In this document: positions 13,077-24,134 of the stretch, piece after piece
Numbering within the stretch: the stretch's first letter is position 1
How the letters are laid out: every line of letters begins with the position of its first letter
DNA from: Dolomedes plantarius
Taxonomy: Eukaryota; Arthropoda; Arachnida; Araneae; Dolomedidae
NCBI GenBank assembly: GCA_907164885.2
Contig: OU015495.1
Coordinates: forward strand, 101,859,659-101,923,658
Direction of reading: 5' to 3'
Length of the DNA: 64,000 nt
Notes under the pieces: model-generated
What the model saw: only the letters and a program-made list of their open reading frames with translations
Told to the model about the DNA's origin: nothing
Database searches by the model: none
Program-made: the position numbers and the translations under genes

Positions 13077-13628
13077 TGTAACAACTTCCGTACAATAGCA
13101 AATATTTTGTGCGTGGAAATTTCGGGAAGACCACCCAACGCGCAGTTTGTGCACGTAAGGGATTTAGACGGCAGGAGACAGACAGTCTTGGCGACATAAA
13201 GACTGGAAGTGCTACAGACAGCTCGCGGAACAGTTCGTCAGCTACCAAAAGGAAGTATCCGTAGGGTGGCGCCTAGTTGTCTGAGAACACAAACTGGATA
13301 AAGAAAGGCGGTGTTTTCCAAACTTTTCGAGAACGTTCAGCGAAGGTATATAAAGTCACCGGACGCGAGTTGAGATCATGTCAGGGATTCAGAGATTAAG
13401 CTTTTCAGACAGACACCGGAGCCGGAGACAAGGAGATACTGTCGGGCCTAGATAGACTTGAATGAGTACAGCGACAACTCAACTCTGACCTTCCTCGTCG
13501 ATACCGTGAACCCACGAATTTAATCTTTTTATATATATTGTAAATAGCCTGTATTTAGTCGAGAAATGCAATTAAAGCATTAAATAAAAAAAGGCTGGCA
13601 GTCTTTTATTTAAGGCAAAGTCCTTACA
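13077..13628 (+). mobile_element. Solo LTR of an LTR retrotransposon (family 1)
   Basis: A 552-bp block starting TGTAAC and ending TTACA, flanked by a perfect 4-bp direct repeat GTAG (13073-13076 and 13629-13632). It carries a TATA box (TATATAAAG, 13347-13355) and a polyadenylation signal AATAAA (13583-13588), so U3, R and U5 can be placed in order. No internal domain, primer binding site or second LTR is nearby, so this is a solo LTR left by LTR-LTR recombination. A reversed relative sits at 33189-33814. A 4-bp duplication fits Gypsy-type elements, but the superfamily cannot be fixed from an LTR alone. Confidence 0.9.
13347..13355 (+). promoter_or_regulatory. TATA box of the solo LTR
   Basis: TATATAAAG, followed by CpG-containing sequence and, about 230 bp downstream, an AATAAA signal. 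This is the expected core promoter of the LTR. Whether it still fires cannot be seen from sequence. Confidence 0.6.
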
Positions 13629-13632
13629 GTAG

Positions 13633-14360
13633 GGATAAAAAGGGAAAATTAAAAAAAAGAGGATAAAGGTCCCTTATCCCCTAAATAATTTGCAATTTGC
13701 GGAGATTTTATTTTCTATAAATGTTTTGTTACTCAAAACTGAAAATGTGAAAATGTTTAAATTGCAATTTTTTTGAGAAAATTGAGGCTAAAAAAAGCTT
13801 TTTTCCCTCAAACTGTGGGAATTTAAAATATTTTCACATAATTTAGGAATTTTCAAGGTTTGAGAATATTCTTAGCTGTTGTTGTACCTCCAGTGATAAA
13901 AAAAATGTTTTCTTCATTGCCCCAAATAAAAAAAAGCTTATGAATAAGTTTCACCCTTTATTGAAAATCACAGTGACAACACACAACTTCTGATCACTGG
14001 TTCTGAAAAGTCGAGATTTTATTTATAGTCTTGTGAGTAGGATGGCGCCAAGACATAATTTATTTCAGAATGAAAAGAAAAATAGCTGAAAAGGGATGAA
14101 TAACGCCGCAAAAGTACTTATGAAATAATTAAAATAAACCAAAAAATATATATTTTTTTCTCGGAGCTAGATGTATCAGCTATTTTATTTTTCTGTTGAA
14201 TGGAAGTTCTTATTTACACCTCCCCTTTGTATGGCCCGAGCTCTCATTTGTTGCGCTTTTGGCATAAAATCTTGATTTATATGTGAATATAAAGGCGGTC
14301 TGTTTTTTTTGTGTAAAAATATAATGCTCGATAGATTTTTCACGGATGGAATATTTTAGT
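13633..14360. other. AT-rich stretch without a gene
   Basis: Only short AT-rich frames occur here. A 66-codon minus frame at 14210-14410 has no family resemblance. Confidence 0.45.
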
Positions 14361-15160
14361 GAATATGATAGTTTTTGATTAATTAAGTTGCAGGGAGATA
14401 TATCGTGCAAGGAATTCCTACTTTCATGCTAAAGTGCCAATTCTACGTTTTCAGCTTTATTTCAATTTAAAAAGTATTTTCTTCAAGAAGAGTGTGTTTT
14501 TTTTGTTTATGGTGTAAATATAATAACTGTTCCAGTTGTATTTTGTTGTGAATGTTACTTATTTCGTAAGGTGTAATTTTTTTTAAAGACTGGGAAGTTT
14601 CTAGATAAACGTTTTAAAGGGAATATTAGACGAATAGTTTTCCCCTGAATTAACAGATTTGATAAGGAATTTTAGAAAGATTTACAATAAATTTTTCAGA
14701 ACGTTTTACAAGAAATTTTAGAATTCCTTCTAAGATTTTCCTTGTATTTAAGGAATTTTAGAATTCCTTGTATTCTTTCCTTGCATATAGGAATTTTCAG
14801 AGCGCTTTACAAGGAATTTTAGACGGTTAGATATTTTACAGCTGAATAAATTTTCTATTTATGTAATATTTTATTGAATATGATAGTTTTTGATTAATTA
14901 AGTTGCGGGGAGATATATCGTGCAAGAAATTCCTAATTTCATGCTAAAGTGCCAATTCTACGTTTTCAGCTTTATTTCAATTTAAAAAGTATTTTCTTCA
15001 AGAAGAATGTACTTATTTTTTTATTATGGTGTAATTATAATTACTGTTCCAGTCGTATTCTGTTATGAATGTTACTTATTTCTTAAGGTGTAATTTTTTT
15101 AGACTGGCAAATTTCTAGATAAAGTCTTTACAAGGAATATCAGACGGATAGTTTTTCCCT
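14361..15160 (+). repeat. Tandem duplication, 515-bp period
   Basis: Sequence from 14361 (GAATATGATAGTTTTTGATT) recurs at 14876 nearly unchanged for about 280 bp, through AAGTGCCAATTCTACG, TATTTTCTTCAAGAAGA and ATGTTACTTATTTC. Between the copies (about 14690-14825) lie several small palindromes of the form GGAATTTTAGAATTCC. The copies differ by scattered substitutions, so the duplication is moderately recent. Confidence 0.85.
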
Positions 15161-15199
15161 GAATTAATATATTTGATACAGAATTTTGGATAGATAGAC

Positions 15200-15233
15200 A
15201 TATATATATATATAGATAGATAGATAGATAGAT
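15200..15233. repeat. (TA)n(GATA)n microsatellite
   Basis: A short TA run followed by about five GATA units. Confidence 0.9.
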
Positions 15234-15239
15234 ATAAAT

Positions 15240-15701
15240 TGATAGATATAAATTGAAAATAGCAAATATAAACTTTAAAATTAATGAGATTTTTTTAGCT
15301 TGAATTTTTGTCACTAGCTGTAAAATTTCTGTGACGCTGCTACTTTGTGTCACAGAAGATAAATTGGTGATTTCCAAGCAGAACAGAGATTTTTGTCCAG
15401 GCTCAAAATGTCAGGAAACGGAAAAAAAAAATAAAACGGTTTTTAAAATTCGAAGAAAAAAAAATCGAGACAAAAATTTTTGTTCACACTTTTAAAAAAA
15501 TTGTTAAATTCACGGTCGTTTTAAAAGAATGAAATTATTATTACTTTTTTTCACCATTGCGGACTTCGCGGGTAGCCCGCGATCCTTGGATTATCCCGGA
15601 CCACCTGAGTTGATACAACCTCATAGTGAAGAACCAATGCCTTAGTTAGTCATGATGACTACATATAACTAATAAAGTTAGAAAATTTTATCAGTTTCAA
15701 A
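15240..15701. other. Stretch without a gene
   Basis: No gene recognised. A small GC-richer patch at 15560-15620 (ACTTCGCGGGTAGCCCGCGA and following) may be an old SINE or repeat fragment but lacks clear pol III boxes. Confidence 0.35.
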
Positions 15702-15703
15702 TA

Positions 15704-16467
15704 CAGTGGTACCTCGACTTACGAGTGTCTCGACTTACGAGTTTTTCGAGATATGAGCATTCTCTCGGTAGATTTTTTGCTTCGAGTTACGAGCAATTTT
15801 CAGATATCCCACCGCTAGTTTGAGCAGCAAATGTCATGTTACGTGCTCATCAAATGAGAACTCAAGAAGCATATAATATTTACAAACTTTATGTACAATT
15901 ATTATACAATGGTATAATATTATTCTGAGACTACTATCCAGTCATAAACTGAGAGATTGGATTCTGAGAAAACGTTCTTCGGATTCTCAGAAAAAAGAAT
16001 CTGGACATTACAGCCACAGTGAACGATGCAACAATCACCCAGCTTCCGTGTCTCACTCGTTCACTTTAAGAGAATAGCTGGTAATAAAAGCGAAAGTCAG
16101 GAAAGTGGGTCGAAAAGATCAAACATCAACGAATAAGATTTAATTTTACGGTTTAACCTTTCTCCTCCTCTTCCATCAGCAACTTCAAGTCTGATCTCCA
16201 AGGAAAATGTCGTACATTACACTTAATAAAACAAATTTATTGCCGTACATTCTATTGTATTGCATTTTTATACAATGTTCGTCGTTTATAAGCAAGTTTT
16301 TCTTATTTAAAAACACGTAAAAAAAATTGCGGTGTTCTGGGGGAGCCCGGAACGAATTAATAGCATTTCCATTCATTTCAATGGGGAAAACTGATTCGAG
16401 ATACTAGTATTTCGAGTTACGAGCTAAGTCATGGAACGAATTAAACTCGTAAGTCGAGGTACCACGG
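15704..16467. mobile_element. pogo/Tigger-like MITE, 764 bp
   Basis: The left end CAGTGGTACCTCGACTTACG follows a TA dinucleotide; the right end CGTAAGTCGAGGTACCACGG is its near-exact inverted complement. Sub-terminal copies of the same motif (CTCGACTTACGAG, TTCGAGTTACGAGC) are repeated inside both ends. The left side keeps TA, while the right flank is CA, so one side has mutated. CAGTGGTACCTCG termini and a TA target are typical of the Tc1/mariner superfamily, pogo/Tigger branch. The interior has no transposase. Confidence 0.85.
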
Positions 16468-16574
16468 CATGTCAGTTAATTATGAAACCAATCTGCTTAT
16501 TTTTTAGTTCATTTCAATCTAGCCTTATTTAAAGGATTCTATACCTAAACGATTCAAAATGCTTATGTATTCCT

Positions 16575-16745
16575 AATGTATTATTATTATTCCTAATGTA
16601 AAATAATTATTATTCCTAATGTAAAATAATTATTATTCCTAATAATTATTCCTAATAATTATTATTATTCCTAATAATAATAATTATTATTATTATCCTA
16701 CATTAGGAATAATAATTATGTAATAATTATTATTCCTAATGTATC
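16575..16745. repeat. Low-complexity (ATT/AAT)-rich, palindromic tract
   Basis: Repeated TTCCTAATGTAAAATAATTA and its complement GGAATAATAATTA alternate, forming a patchwork of direct and inverted short repeats. It probably grew by slippage and hairpin-driven replication errors. Confidence 0.8.
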
Positions 16746-18023
16746 TAAAAGAAGTATCTACCTTTATAACTTTGCTAGACAGTTCTGAAACATAACAAAG
16801 CTGCCTTGAAAACCGAAGTGTGACCTGACTTTCAGAGGACTAAAGATTAATATTTTTAAGAAATATAGACTTTTTGCAGTCTCGTAATATTTTCGGTCTC
16901 ACAGCCAGTCTTCGTCATTAAAAAAGGATTTTTGTTTCATAAAACTACGTTTAAAGAAAATTTATTAGACAGGGAAAATTTGAATACTTTCTAGAAATCA
17001 AAGCATTTAAAAAAAATCTTAGAGCATGCAAATTCATTTCAACTTGCCAATAAATTTTCCAACGTGTATTTCTTAAACGCAAGAATTTCATGTAAGGAAA
17101 GATTGTCGCATGTTCTGATTAAAAATTAATGGTTTCTAAATGTGGCATTATTATGCTTGTTAAAAAAACAGAAAAAATGCTGATTTATAACTCAATTATC
17201 TTACATTAGCATTAATTATAGATCATGTAAAACTTTATATTTTTTTCAGAAAACTACCAGAATGATAAACATATGTTAGTCTTTGAGAATGATCGTATAA
17301 TTTATAGAACACTTCAGATAGTGGCGCCATAATTTTTTTTTCCTATTCTGCTACTGCAAAATGACTGCTGAAATGAATAAATTACGTACAAAAAAATCTT
17401 TCAAAAATAGTCAGAAGTAGGCCAGATATTTTTCTCTGCTATGAAACGCGTAAGAATTCTTTTACATTTTAAAGAAATTTTCAAAAGCTTTCTTTCCTTT
17501 ATAAAAGTCTTGTTCCATTTTGAACATGAATAGTTTTTTGTTCATGTGCAAAACTATTTTTCTTCTTCGAGCGAGAGATAAGAATTAGAATCCTATTAGT
17601 AAGAAGGAATCATAACATGCTTTTTTCATTCTTTCCTTTTTTTTTTGGACACTTGTGTATGCATTATTAAAGTATGCGAAGTGGTTTGGGTTTTTTAAGT
17701 GGAATGTTTTGAATCAATTTGTTTTCTTAAATATAGCAAGCGGTTTCCAGAAGTACTGTAATACGCATGTTCCCAAATAAATTTGAAGAATACGCTTTTT
17801 TAATAATCGCTCCAGAATGAAAAACTACAAGGAATAAACGTGTTTAGTCCTGAGTTATTACTTTCGTAAATTAAAAGCGTTATTTATGTGACCTAACACT
17901 GGCAAATGTTGCTTGGATTTTATTATAAAACTATGTAGATAATGAATTTGCAATGTGAACTTCAACTATGATTCTTGTCTCTAAAACGCTTTCCTGGGAT
18001 GATTAATATAGAGGAAGTTTCAA
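16746..18023. other. AT-rich stretch without a gene
   Basis: No coding similarity, terminal repeats or tandem structure seen. Confidence 0.5.
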
Positions 18024-18572
18024 AAAGAATCATCCGATTAAAAAATACCATAACTATTCATCTTTTAATTCGTTTTGATCGAATAATATATAGGCAGAAA
18101 GAGAAAAATCTCGAGTTTCACGCAGTAGCCGACAAGTAGCGCTAACGCTCTTCCTTCGCCCGCCACTTTATAGTGTTTGCATAGATGGCGCCTGCACAGC
18201 AGAAATCAAAGAATCATACGATTTTAAAAAATCATAACTATTTATCTTTTAATCCGTTTTGATCGAATTATGTATAGGCAGAAAGAGGGAAATCTCGAGT
18301 TTCACGCAGTAGCCGACAAGTAGCACTAACACTCTTCCTTCGCTCGCCACTTTAGTGTTTGCATAGATGGCGACTGCACAACAGAAATCAAAGAATCATC
18401 TCATTTAAAAAATATCATAACTATACATATTTTAATCTGTTTTGATGGAATAATGTACAGGCAGAAAGAGAGAAATCTCGAGTTTCACTCAATTGCCGTC
18501 AAATAGAGCTAACGCTCTTCCTTCGCCCGCCACTTCACTGTTTGTAAAGATGGCGACTGCACAACAGAAATC
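18024..18572 (+). repeat. Triplicated 5' region of a DNA transposon, about 183-bp units
   Basis: Three units start at 18024, 18208 and 18390, each beginning AAAGAATCAT and carrying GGCAGAAAGAG, AAATCTCGAGTTTCAC, CTCTTCCTTCG and ATGGCGNCTGCACA near the end. The last part of each unit encodes the start M-A-(T/P)-A-Q-Q-K of the transposon protein that follows, so the leader together with its start codon was multiplied. The units differ by a few per cent and single-base indels. Confidence 0.9.
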
Positions 18573-18818
18573 ATTTTGGGTTCTACGCTTTCGAAGTGTG
18601 AGTCTGTATCAACTGTTCAGCGTGATTTTCATAGACAAAACCCTGGTAGATTGAAGTTCCTACCTTTCAGAGCATTAGGCGATGGTATAAACAATTCCAA
18701 GACACGGGTTGTCTGTGTACGCATAACAGCCGTGGAAGAAGTATATGCTTACATGCTCCCAAAAGTTTGGAACGAATTTACCTACTGTGTAGACATATGT
18801 CGTGTATTCAAAGGATGA
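18549..18818 (+). pseudogene. Internally deleted mariner-like transposase (N- plus C-terminal stub)
   Basis: It starts MATAQQKSFWVLRF, shifts frame by one base, then continues SKCESVSTVQRDFHRQNPG. This resembles the N-terminal helix-turn-helix segment of transposase-like proteins common in arachnid and insect genomes (a DUF4817-type start, from memory). It then joins directly to a C-terminal tail, CVRITAVEEVYAYMLPKVWN, then DICRVFKG and stop. The catalytic core is missing, so it cannot be active. It follows directly on the triplicated leader. An ending near 18935 (GTGAAACAACCTGTATGATG) may be the 3' terminus. Confidence 0.65.
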
Positions 18819-19872
18819 CCACCTTTAATTTGGTTTGTAAAAAAACTTTATGATTAGCCATGTAATATAAAATTACTTTAAAGTTTCTATGTTCAATATT
18901 TTTCAATATATACTCATTTAAAATCAAGTGAAACAACCTGTATGATGTATAACGCATAAAACTTGTGAGATATGATTGAAACGCGAATTTGGGATTCTTT
19001 CACTCATTATCATTTCTTATGTAAGAGAATTTTGCAGAAGAAGCAAACTTGATTTATTGATTCAGTAATTTTTAGTATCCTCTTGCAAGGAAACTAGTGC
19101 TTTGATGTTTTCAATGATGATATTCAGAAAAGTTCAGACTCCCGACTGATAGAAGCGTTTTTATATGAGACATGTTTCATAAAGCATGGGATGTCGATTA
19201 ATTTCATGAAGAAATTGTTTCATGTTTATATCTTGAAAGATGTATCCATACGACATTATGAAATGTGAAAGATTTAAATATGATTTCTTCCCTATTAAGT
19301 ATGCGGAAATATTTATTTAGTTCTACGCCGCATTGTATTGAAATTATATGTACAACATGCTCACTAGGCAAAGTGCAAGGCAGGTTCAAATTCCTAAAAA
19401 AATACACATTAACAGGAATATATTTATCGAACATTTTATTGTAGTCTTTACAAAAAGGTTTTGTTGTAGGCTACAAAAAGCTAATAGACTATTTACAAAA
19501 TTAGTAAATCAGCTAAGGTAAAATAAAATAAATATATGTTGCCAATTTTAAGCTTTCATTAGGTGGTTTTGAAAATGGCATTAACAATAGACCAAGCCGT
19601 AGAATGGTCAACTGTGCCTCGAACATGGGATACTATAGATGTAACATGTTTTTCAAGGAATGCATCTCAATTCTGTTGAAACTATTCCAGTCAGTTTGAA
19701 TATTACTTACAGCAATCGTTAATTACTATAACTCATATGAAAGCTTAAACAGTCTCATATTTCAAAGGGAATATTTGATTTGAAAAACTGATTTTCTTTT
19801 TTCAAATTCCGGAGTAGCAGATTCCAAGTTTTACCACAGTTACATGGGATCTTGGTAAAATGTTTCGAGTAT
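18819..19872. other. AT-rich stretch; first part likely the 3' end of the transposon above
   Basis: 18819-18945 is probably the untranslated tail of the deleted transposon. The rest shows no recognised structure. The 76-codon minus frame at 19204-19434 has no family. Confidence 0.4.
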
Positions 19873-20048
19873 GGGCCTGTTCACATAGGAGTCCGTTGCG
19901 GAGCGTTTAAGTATTGAAATATATTTAACCAATGACAAACCTCCAAACGATTAGCAATGAAATTTTTAACACCTATGATTGGTTTATTTTCGTCTCAACG
20001 TCATCTTTTCCTTAACGCTAAGCAACGGACTCCTATGTGAACAGGCCC
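19873..20048. mobile_element. Short MITE with 27-bp perfect inverted ends
   Basis: The left end GGGCCTGTTCACATAGGAGT, continuing CCGTTGC, and the right end GCAACGGACTCCTATGTGAA, continuing CAGGCCC, are exact inverted complements. The element is 176 bp. Flanks are TAT and TAA, a near match to the 3-bp TWA duplications of PIF/Harbinger elements, but the duplication is imperfect. No coding sequence. hAT origin is less likely because no 8-bp duplication is present. Confidence 0.8.
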
Positions 20049-22187
20049 TAAGAATATTTACCGAACACTGCAGAATATTAGATTACCTGGTTTAAATCCA
20101 GTACATAAGTAGTTTGAAAAGCAGGGTAAAATACAGTGAGGAGTTCTATAAAGTTCAAATACCTTGGAACGCAGAGGAATAACAATATCCGTATTCAATA
20201 ATTTAATAGACTTACGGGAGGCTTATAATTTGGAAATGCAAATGAACACTGCATTATAAATTGCTCTTATTTTGCAGGGAAGTTTCCTAGAACAGTGTAG
20301 TACACATTGATGATGTGTTCATGGTAGACGATGAAGCCACAATTTTAAAGAACAGAGAAAGTTACCATTTCAATTTATTGTCATACTATAAAATATCCTT
20401 AAGGCGAGATCTGGACGGAGTTTTGTTCGCGACACCATTGAACATGTAGACTGTGAAAAAGGACGAAGACTCCAAGGAGGACTTCATTTACTAATAAGTT
20501 CACCTTGAGGTCTAGATGTTAAAGAGGCGAATATATTAAAGTATTATTAAAAAACTTTTTTTCTAATGCTTGTAGGATACTTGTGGAACCACAAACAGTA
20601 AGAAGACTTCTTGATAATCCCAAATCAAATAAAACAGACGGCGACAATTACTACGATCTAATTACTAACAGCATTAATATAAAAACATTAATACGATCTA
20701 ATTAATAACAGTTGTAGCCGTTCTTCTTATTTAATTAAAGATTATCATGAAGCCTTTTTTTAACTCTATTTTTTTCAGTCTTATGCTCAAACAAATCTGA
20801 GAGTAATGATATACAATGGTAAAATAGTTGCTAGACGTTTTATTATAAAAAGAAGAAAAAAAGGTTTATAAACACATGGTTGCCAAAATAATAGTTTTCA
20901 GAATTCGCACTCCTAGAATTAGAGGCATATTTTATGAATCATTATCTGTGTTTTTTTTCTCCCCACAATCTTTCCGGCTTGCTTACTTCGTGCCGTTAAT
21001 GAATGGAGCTCCGGAAAACTAACACACGTCAGCGGGGTTGAGGCTTAAGACACCCGGAAATATAATCTCGAAAATTTTCATGATTGCCCCGTGCCCTTGA
21101 TACAATAATGAGAAGGGGAAAAACACGCCCTTTCGTTGTTAGGCCTGATTTTTATTCTGTTTTCGTTTGGAGCATTTATGTAAATATTTTATGCGGTTTT
21201 ATTTTGCGCTATGTAAGTAGAATGTAATAAACTGTCAAAAAAAATCCATGTGAGAACGTGATCTAAATGTCAGACGTTGGATGTTGAATACGAGGCCGGT
21301 AAACAATACTTTAATTGAATTGTTCGGGAATGGAGGTGGACACGCGCTTTCAAATGCAATTTTTTTCTCCTTTATTTTGCGATGCACAATAGTAGACTAC
21401 AAATTGAATAATTAAGACACTTGATTTTAGAGTTTTGTCCTTCTATATAGTTAGTTAAAATTTAGAATGGCATGCGTAACTATTTTTGTAGAAAATATAA
21501 ATCAGAGAAAAGCAACAATGTACATATTTTAAAAAGGGGACGCGTGTTGTTATACAAATGATTCTTGAAACAAGCAGGAAATTGAGAGAAAGTAGGTGTG
21601 AAACTTTGTTATAATGTTTAAACGAGCTATTCATAAAATAAGCCTTTGTATAAAAAACTGTTTAAAAGCATTAATAGTTTCCCTTGAATAGTAAATAGTA
21701 GACCATAAGAGACTGGCTGTTTTGTAAAATTCATAACTTATTTGTTTCTGGCCTTTTTCTTTGCATTGAGACTTCTTTAGAATTTTAATATGTATTTAGA
21801 GACTGTGAAAGCACGAGTTAGAATCAGCTATTTTTTATTTCTGTGGGAGGTCTATTACTGAGACTCAAAGGAAATACCTTCATCGTTTCAATGTTAGAAC
21901 AGCTCCCAATTCAGATTTGACGGCCCCAAACTACGTTATATGGAACTATTTGGTGCCTACATGAACAATCCTCAAACAATTCATCATCTAACCGAATATA
22001 TTAAGGCAGAAATACACAATTTGAGCTTATGTTTAGTAGAGTTAAGTTAGGTGGAAAGAGCCGGTATTTGTGTTAAAGAAAATGACAGGCATCTGGGAGA
22101 TGTAATTTTTCCTACATAGTTCAGAAAAATCCACGAATTTTATTTTCTAAAATAATAAAAAAGATATACCTATGTTAAGGTCAAAAT
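20049..22187. other. No gene recognised; CpG-richer part at 20950-21340
   Basis: Mostly AT-rich unique sequence. Two short CGATCTAATTA repeats lie at 20655-20720. The 20950-21340 part has more CpG and no open frame or repeat ends. It could be a conserved non-coding element, but this cannot be tested here. Confidence 0.4.
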
Positions 22188-22778
22188 TTAACCCTTCAGC
22201 GGGCGCGCCCGTGTACAGAGTGCAACATTTCCGTAATTTTGAATGATTTGTTTTTACATGTAAGGTTCAAATGTTATAAGCAGTTTCTATTTATAGCTAC
22301 ACACTTTCTAATGCAGGTCTGATTTTCTGACCCTTGTATTCCTTTCCGTTCATTGGTAGTCGGGATTTAACCTTGTTAAACCAACGACTTAATGGATTTC
22401 AATATGGCAAAAGCAGGACTTGATGTACTCGATCCAATGCGCAGCTATTACATGGTATCCCGCATATCACGAAGATGGAAAATCTCTTTTTTTAGGTTTT
22501 TGGACCTAATAGGAATCCATTCGCAAGTTGTCCTTAGATCCAATAAACCGCACAGTTTTGAAATAAGGCGATTGAATCTGCATTTTTTTACCTTTAATTA
22601 TAAATATATCTCAATATTATAAACATTTTATATCTTGTCATAAAAAGCAGAATTATTTTCAATTTTATAAAAAAAAGTTTATTACAAAAGGAATTATCAA
22701 GGTTGAAAGAGACGTTGCACTTTGTGCCACGCGCGACTACTGGTGTTCCAAAAATTTGCGCGCCCACTGAAGGGTTAA
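22188..22778 (+). mobile_element. piggyBac fossil, copy 1
   Basis: A 591-bp element bounded by TTAA with terminal inverted repeats CCCTTCAGCGGGCGCGCC and GCGCGCCCACTGAAGGG. It retains the C-terminal part of a piggyBac-type transposase (see 22392-22622) and so is an internally deleted derivative. Two further copies with the same ends and interior lie at 23531-24134 (reverse) and 30634-31228. Confidence 0.9.
22392..22622 (+). pseudogene. piggyBac transposase, C-terminal fragment
   Basis: The reading frame holds KAGLDVLDPMRSYYMVSRIS, then RRWKISFFRFLDLIGIHSQV. This matches the conserved KGGVDxxDQMxxxYxxxRxTRRW...FFxxLDIxxIN block near the C-terminus of piggyBac transposases. The first aspartate of GLDVLD corresponds to the third catalytic aspartate of the DDD triad in characterised piggyBac. 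The other two catalytic residues and the cysteine-rich tail are absent. The methionine at the start is incidental. The copy is inert by truncation. Confidence 0.8.
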
Positions 22779-23530
22779 AGCTGGAAACCCATATGAAAGT
22801 TTTTAGTCGTAGGCGGTACGAGTGGTCAAAACTCAATAATACGTCAGAGTTTCGTATATAAAAAAATTATTCAGACACTCGAGAGAAGGATGCGAGGACT
22901 TTCCATCGAGGAATCCTCAGTCAATCTGAAACTCGTAAAAGTAAAAAGGCAATTATACGTCACGTAAAACCCCGAAATTCTTATTATGGATCTTTCCTTT
23001 TGGGCAGGATTTTTATTAAGTCAGCAATTTCTTCGCTATGGGATTTCATATGTGATTTCTATTTAGAAGTATAAAACTGGAAGCTCGATATTTTCCCAAG
23101 TTTAGCTCGTAGTTCGCAATGTGGGAGATATAAAAATTTAGAAAAGTTTGACAGAGGTTAGTAAAATTAGAAATCTATCAGTCAAAATAAGTTATGCAGT
23201 GAGTTTTATAACGTTAGGGTTTGCGGGATATCTTTGTTAATAACATGTACATATTTTATTTTTAAAATTATTAGTGTCCTACACCAATCAGTCTCATTTG
23301 GTCCACCTTTCTTTTAAATGGTGTTCATGCTCCACTTCAAAATTCACGAAATTTTCAAGTATGAATAATTATAATCTAACCTTTGAAATGATAGCAAAAA
23401 TAAAATTTTTTATGACACGGTAAAATTTTATCTCTGTTGCATCAATTAAATAATTTTTCTCAACTTGTTCTATCGTTGAGGTAATTGACAAAATGTTTTC
23501 TATGCTGCCTCTAAATGATTTACTTTGCAA
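22779..23530. other. Spacer between two piggyBac fossils
   Basis: AT-rich, with no gene or repeat boundary seen. Confidence 0.45.
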
Positions 23531-24134
23531 TTAACCCTTCAGCGGGTGCGAAAATAATTGGAACAGGAGCAGGCGCGCGTGGCACAACGTGCAACGTCTC
23601 TTTCGACCTAGATTATTCCTTTTTTAATAATCTTTTTTTTTTCAAATTTAAAATAATAATCCTGTGTTTTATGGCAAGATATAAAATGTTGATAATATTG
23701 AGATATATTTATAATTAAAGGCCAAAGGATGCAGATACAATCGCCTTATTTCAAAACTGTCCTGTTTATTGGATCTAAGGACAACTTGCGGATTGATTTC
23801 TATTATGTCAAAACCCTTTCTATTATGTCCAATGAGAGAGTTCATCTTCGCGATATGCGGGATACCGTGTAATAGCTGCACATTGGATTGACTACATCAA
23901 CTCCTGCTTTTGTCATACTGAAATCCAGTATAATCGCTGCTTTACCACGGTTAAATCACGACTAACAAATGAATGGAAAGGAATACAAGGGTCAGAAAAT
24001 CAGACCTGCGTTAGGAAGGGTGTAGCTATAAATAGAAACTGCTTAGAATATTCAAACCTTACATATAAAAACAAACCATTCGAAATTACGAAAATGCCGC
24101 ACTTTGTACACGGACGCGCCCGCCGAAGGGTTAA
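23531..24134 (-). mobile_element. piggyBac fossil, copy 2, reversed
   Basis: TTAA-bounded, 604 bp, ends CCCTTCAGCGGGTGCG and CGCGCCCGCCGAAGGG. Its interior is the reverse complement of copy 1 with scattered changes. Two relatives only about 750 bp apart in opposite orientation could form a large hairpin. Confidence 0.88.
23720..23916 (-). pseudogene. piggyBac transposase fragment in copy 2
   Basis: From ATG at 23916 on the minus strand: MTKAGVDVVNPMCSYYTVSR, then IS-RR followed by a stop. A frameshift then resumes with LDIIE, INPQVVLRSNK and a tail like copy 1. The second aspartate of VDxxD is changed to asparagine, and the conserved RRW stretch is deleted. Broken beyond function. Confidence 0.75.

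Noticed and set aside
15560..15625. tRNA or SINE fragment in a GC-rich patch
   Set aside because: No A box at the right distance and no second copy.
19873..20048. hAT origin for the short MITE
   Set aside because: No 8-bp target duplication; flanks TAT and TAA fit a decayed 3-bp Harbinger-type site better.
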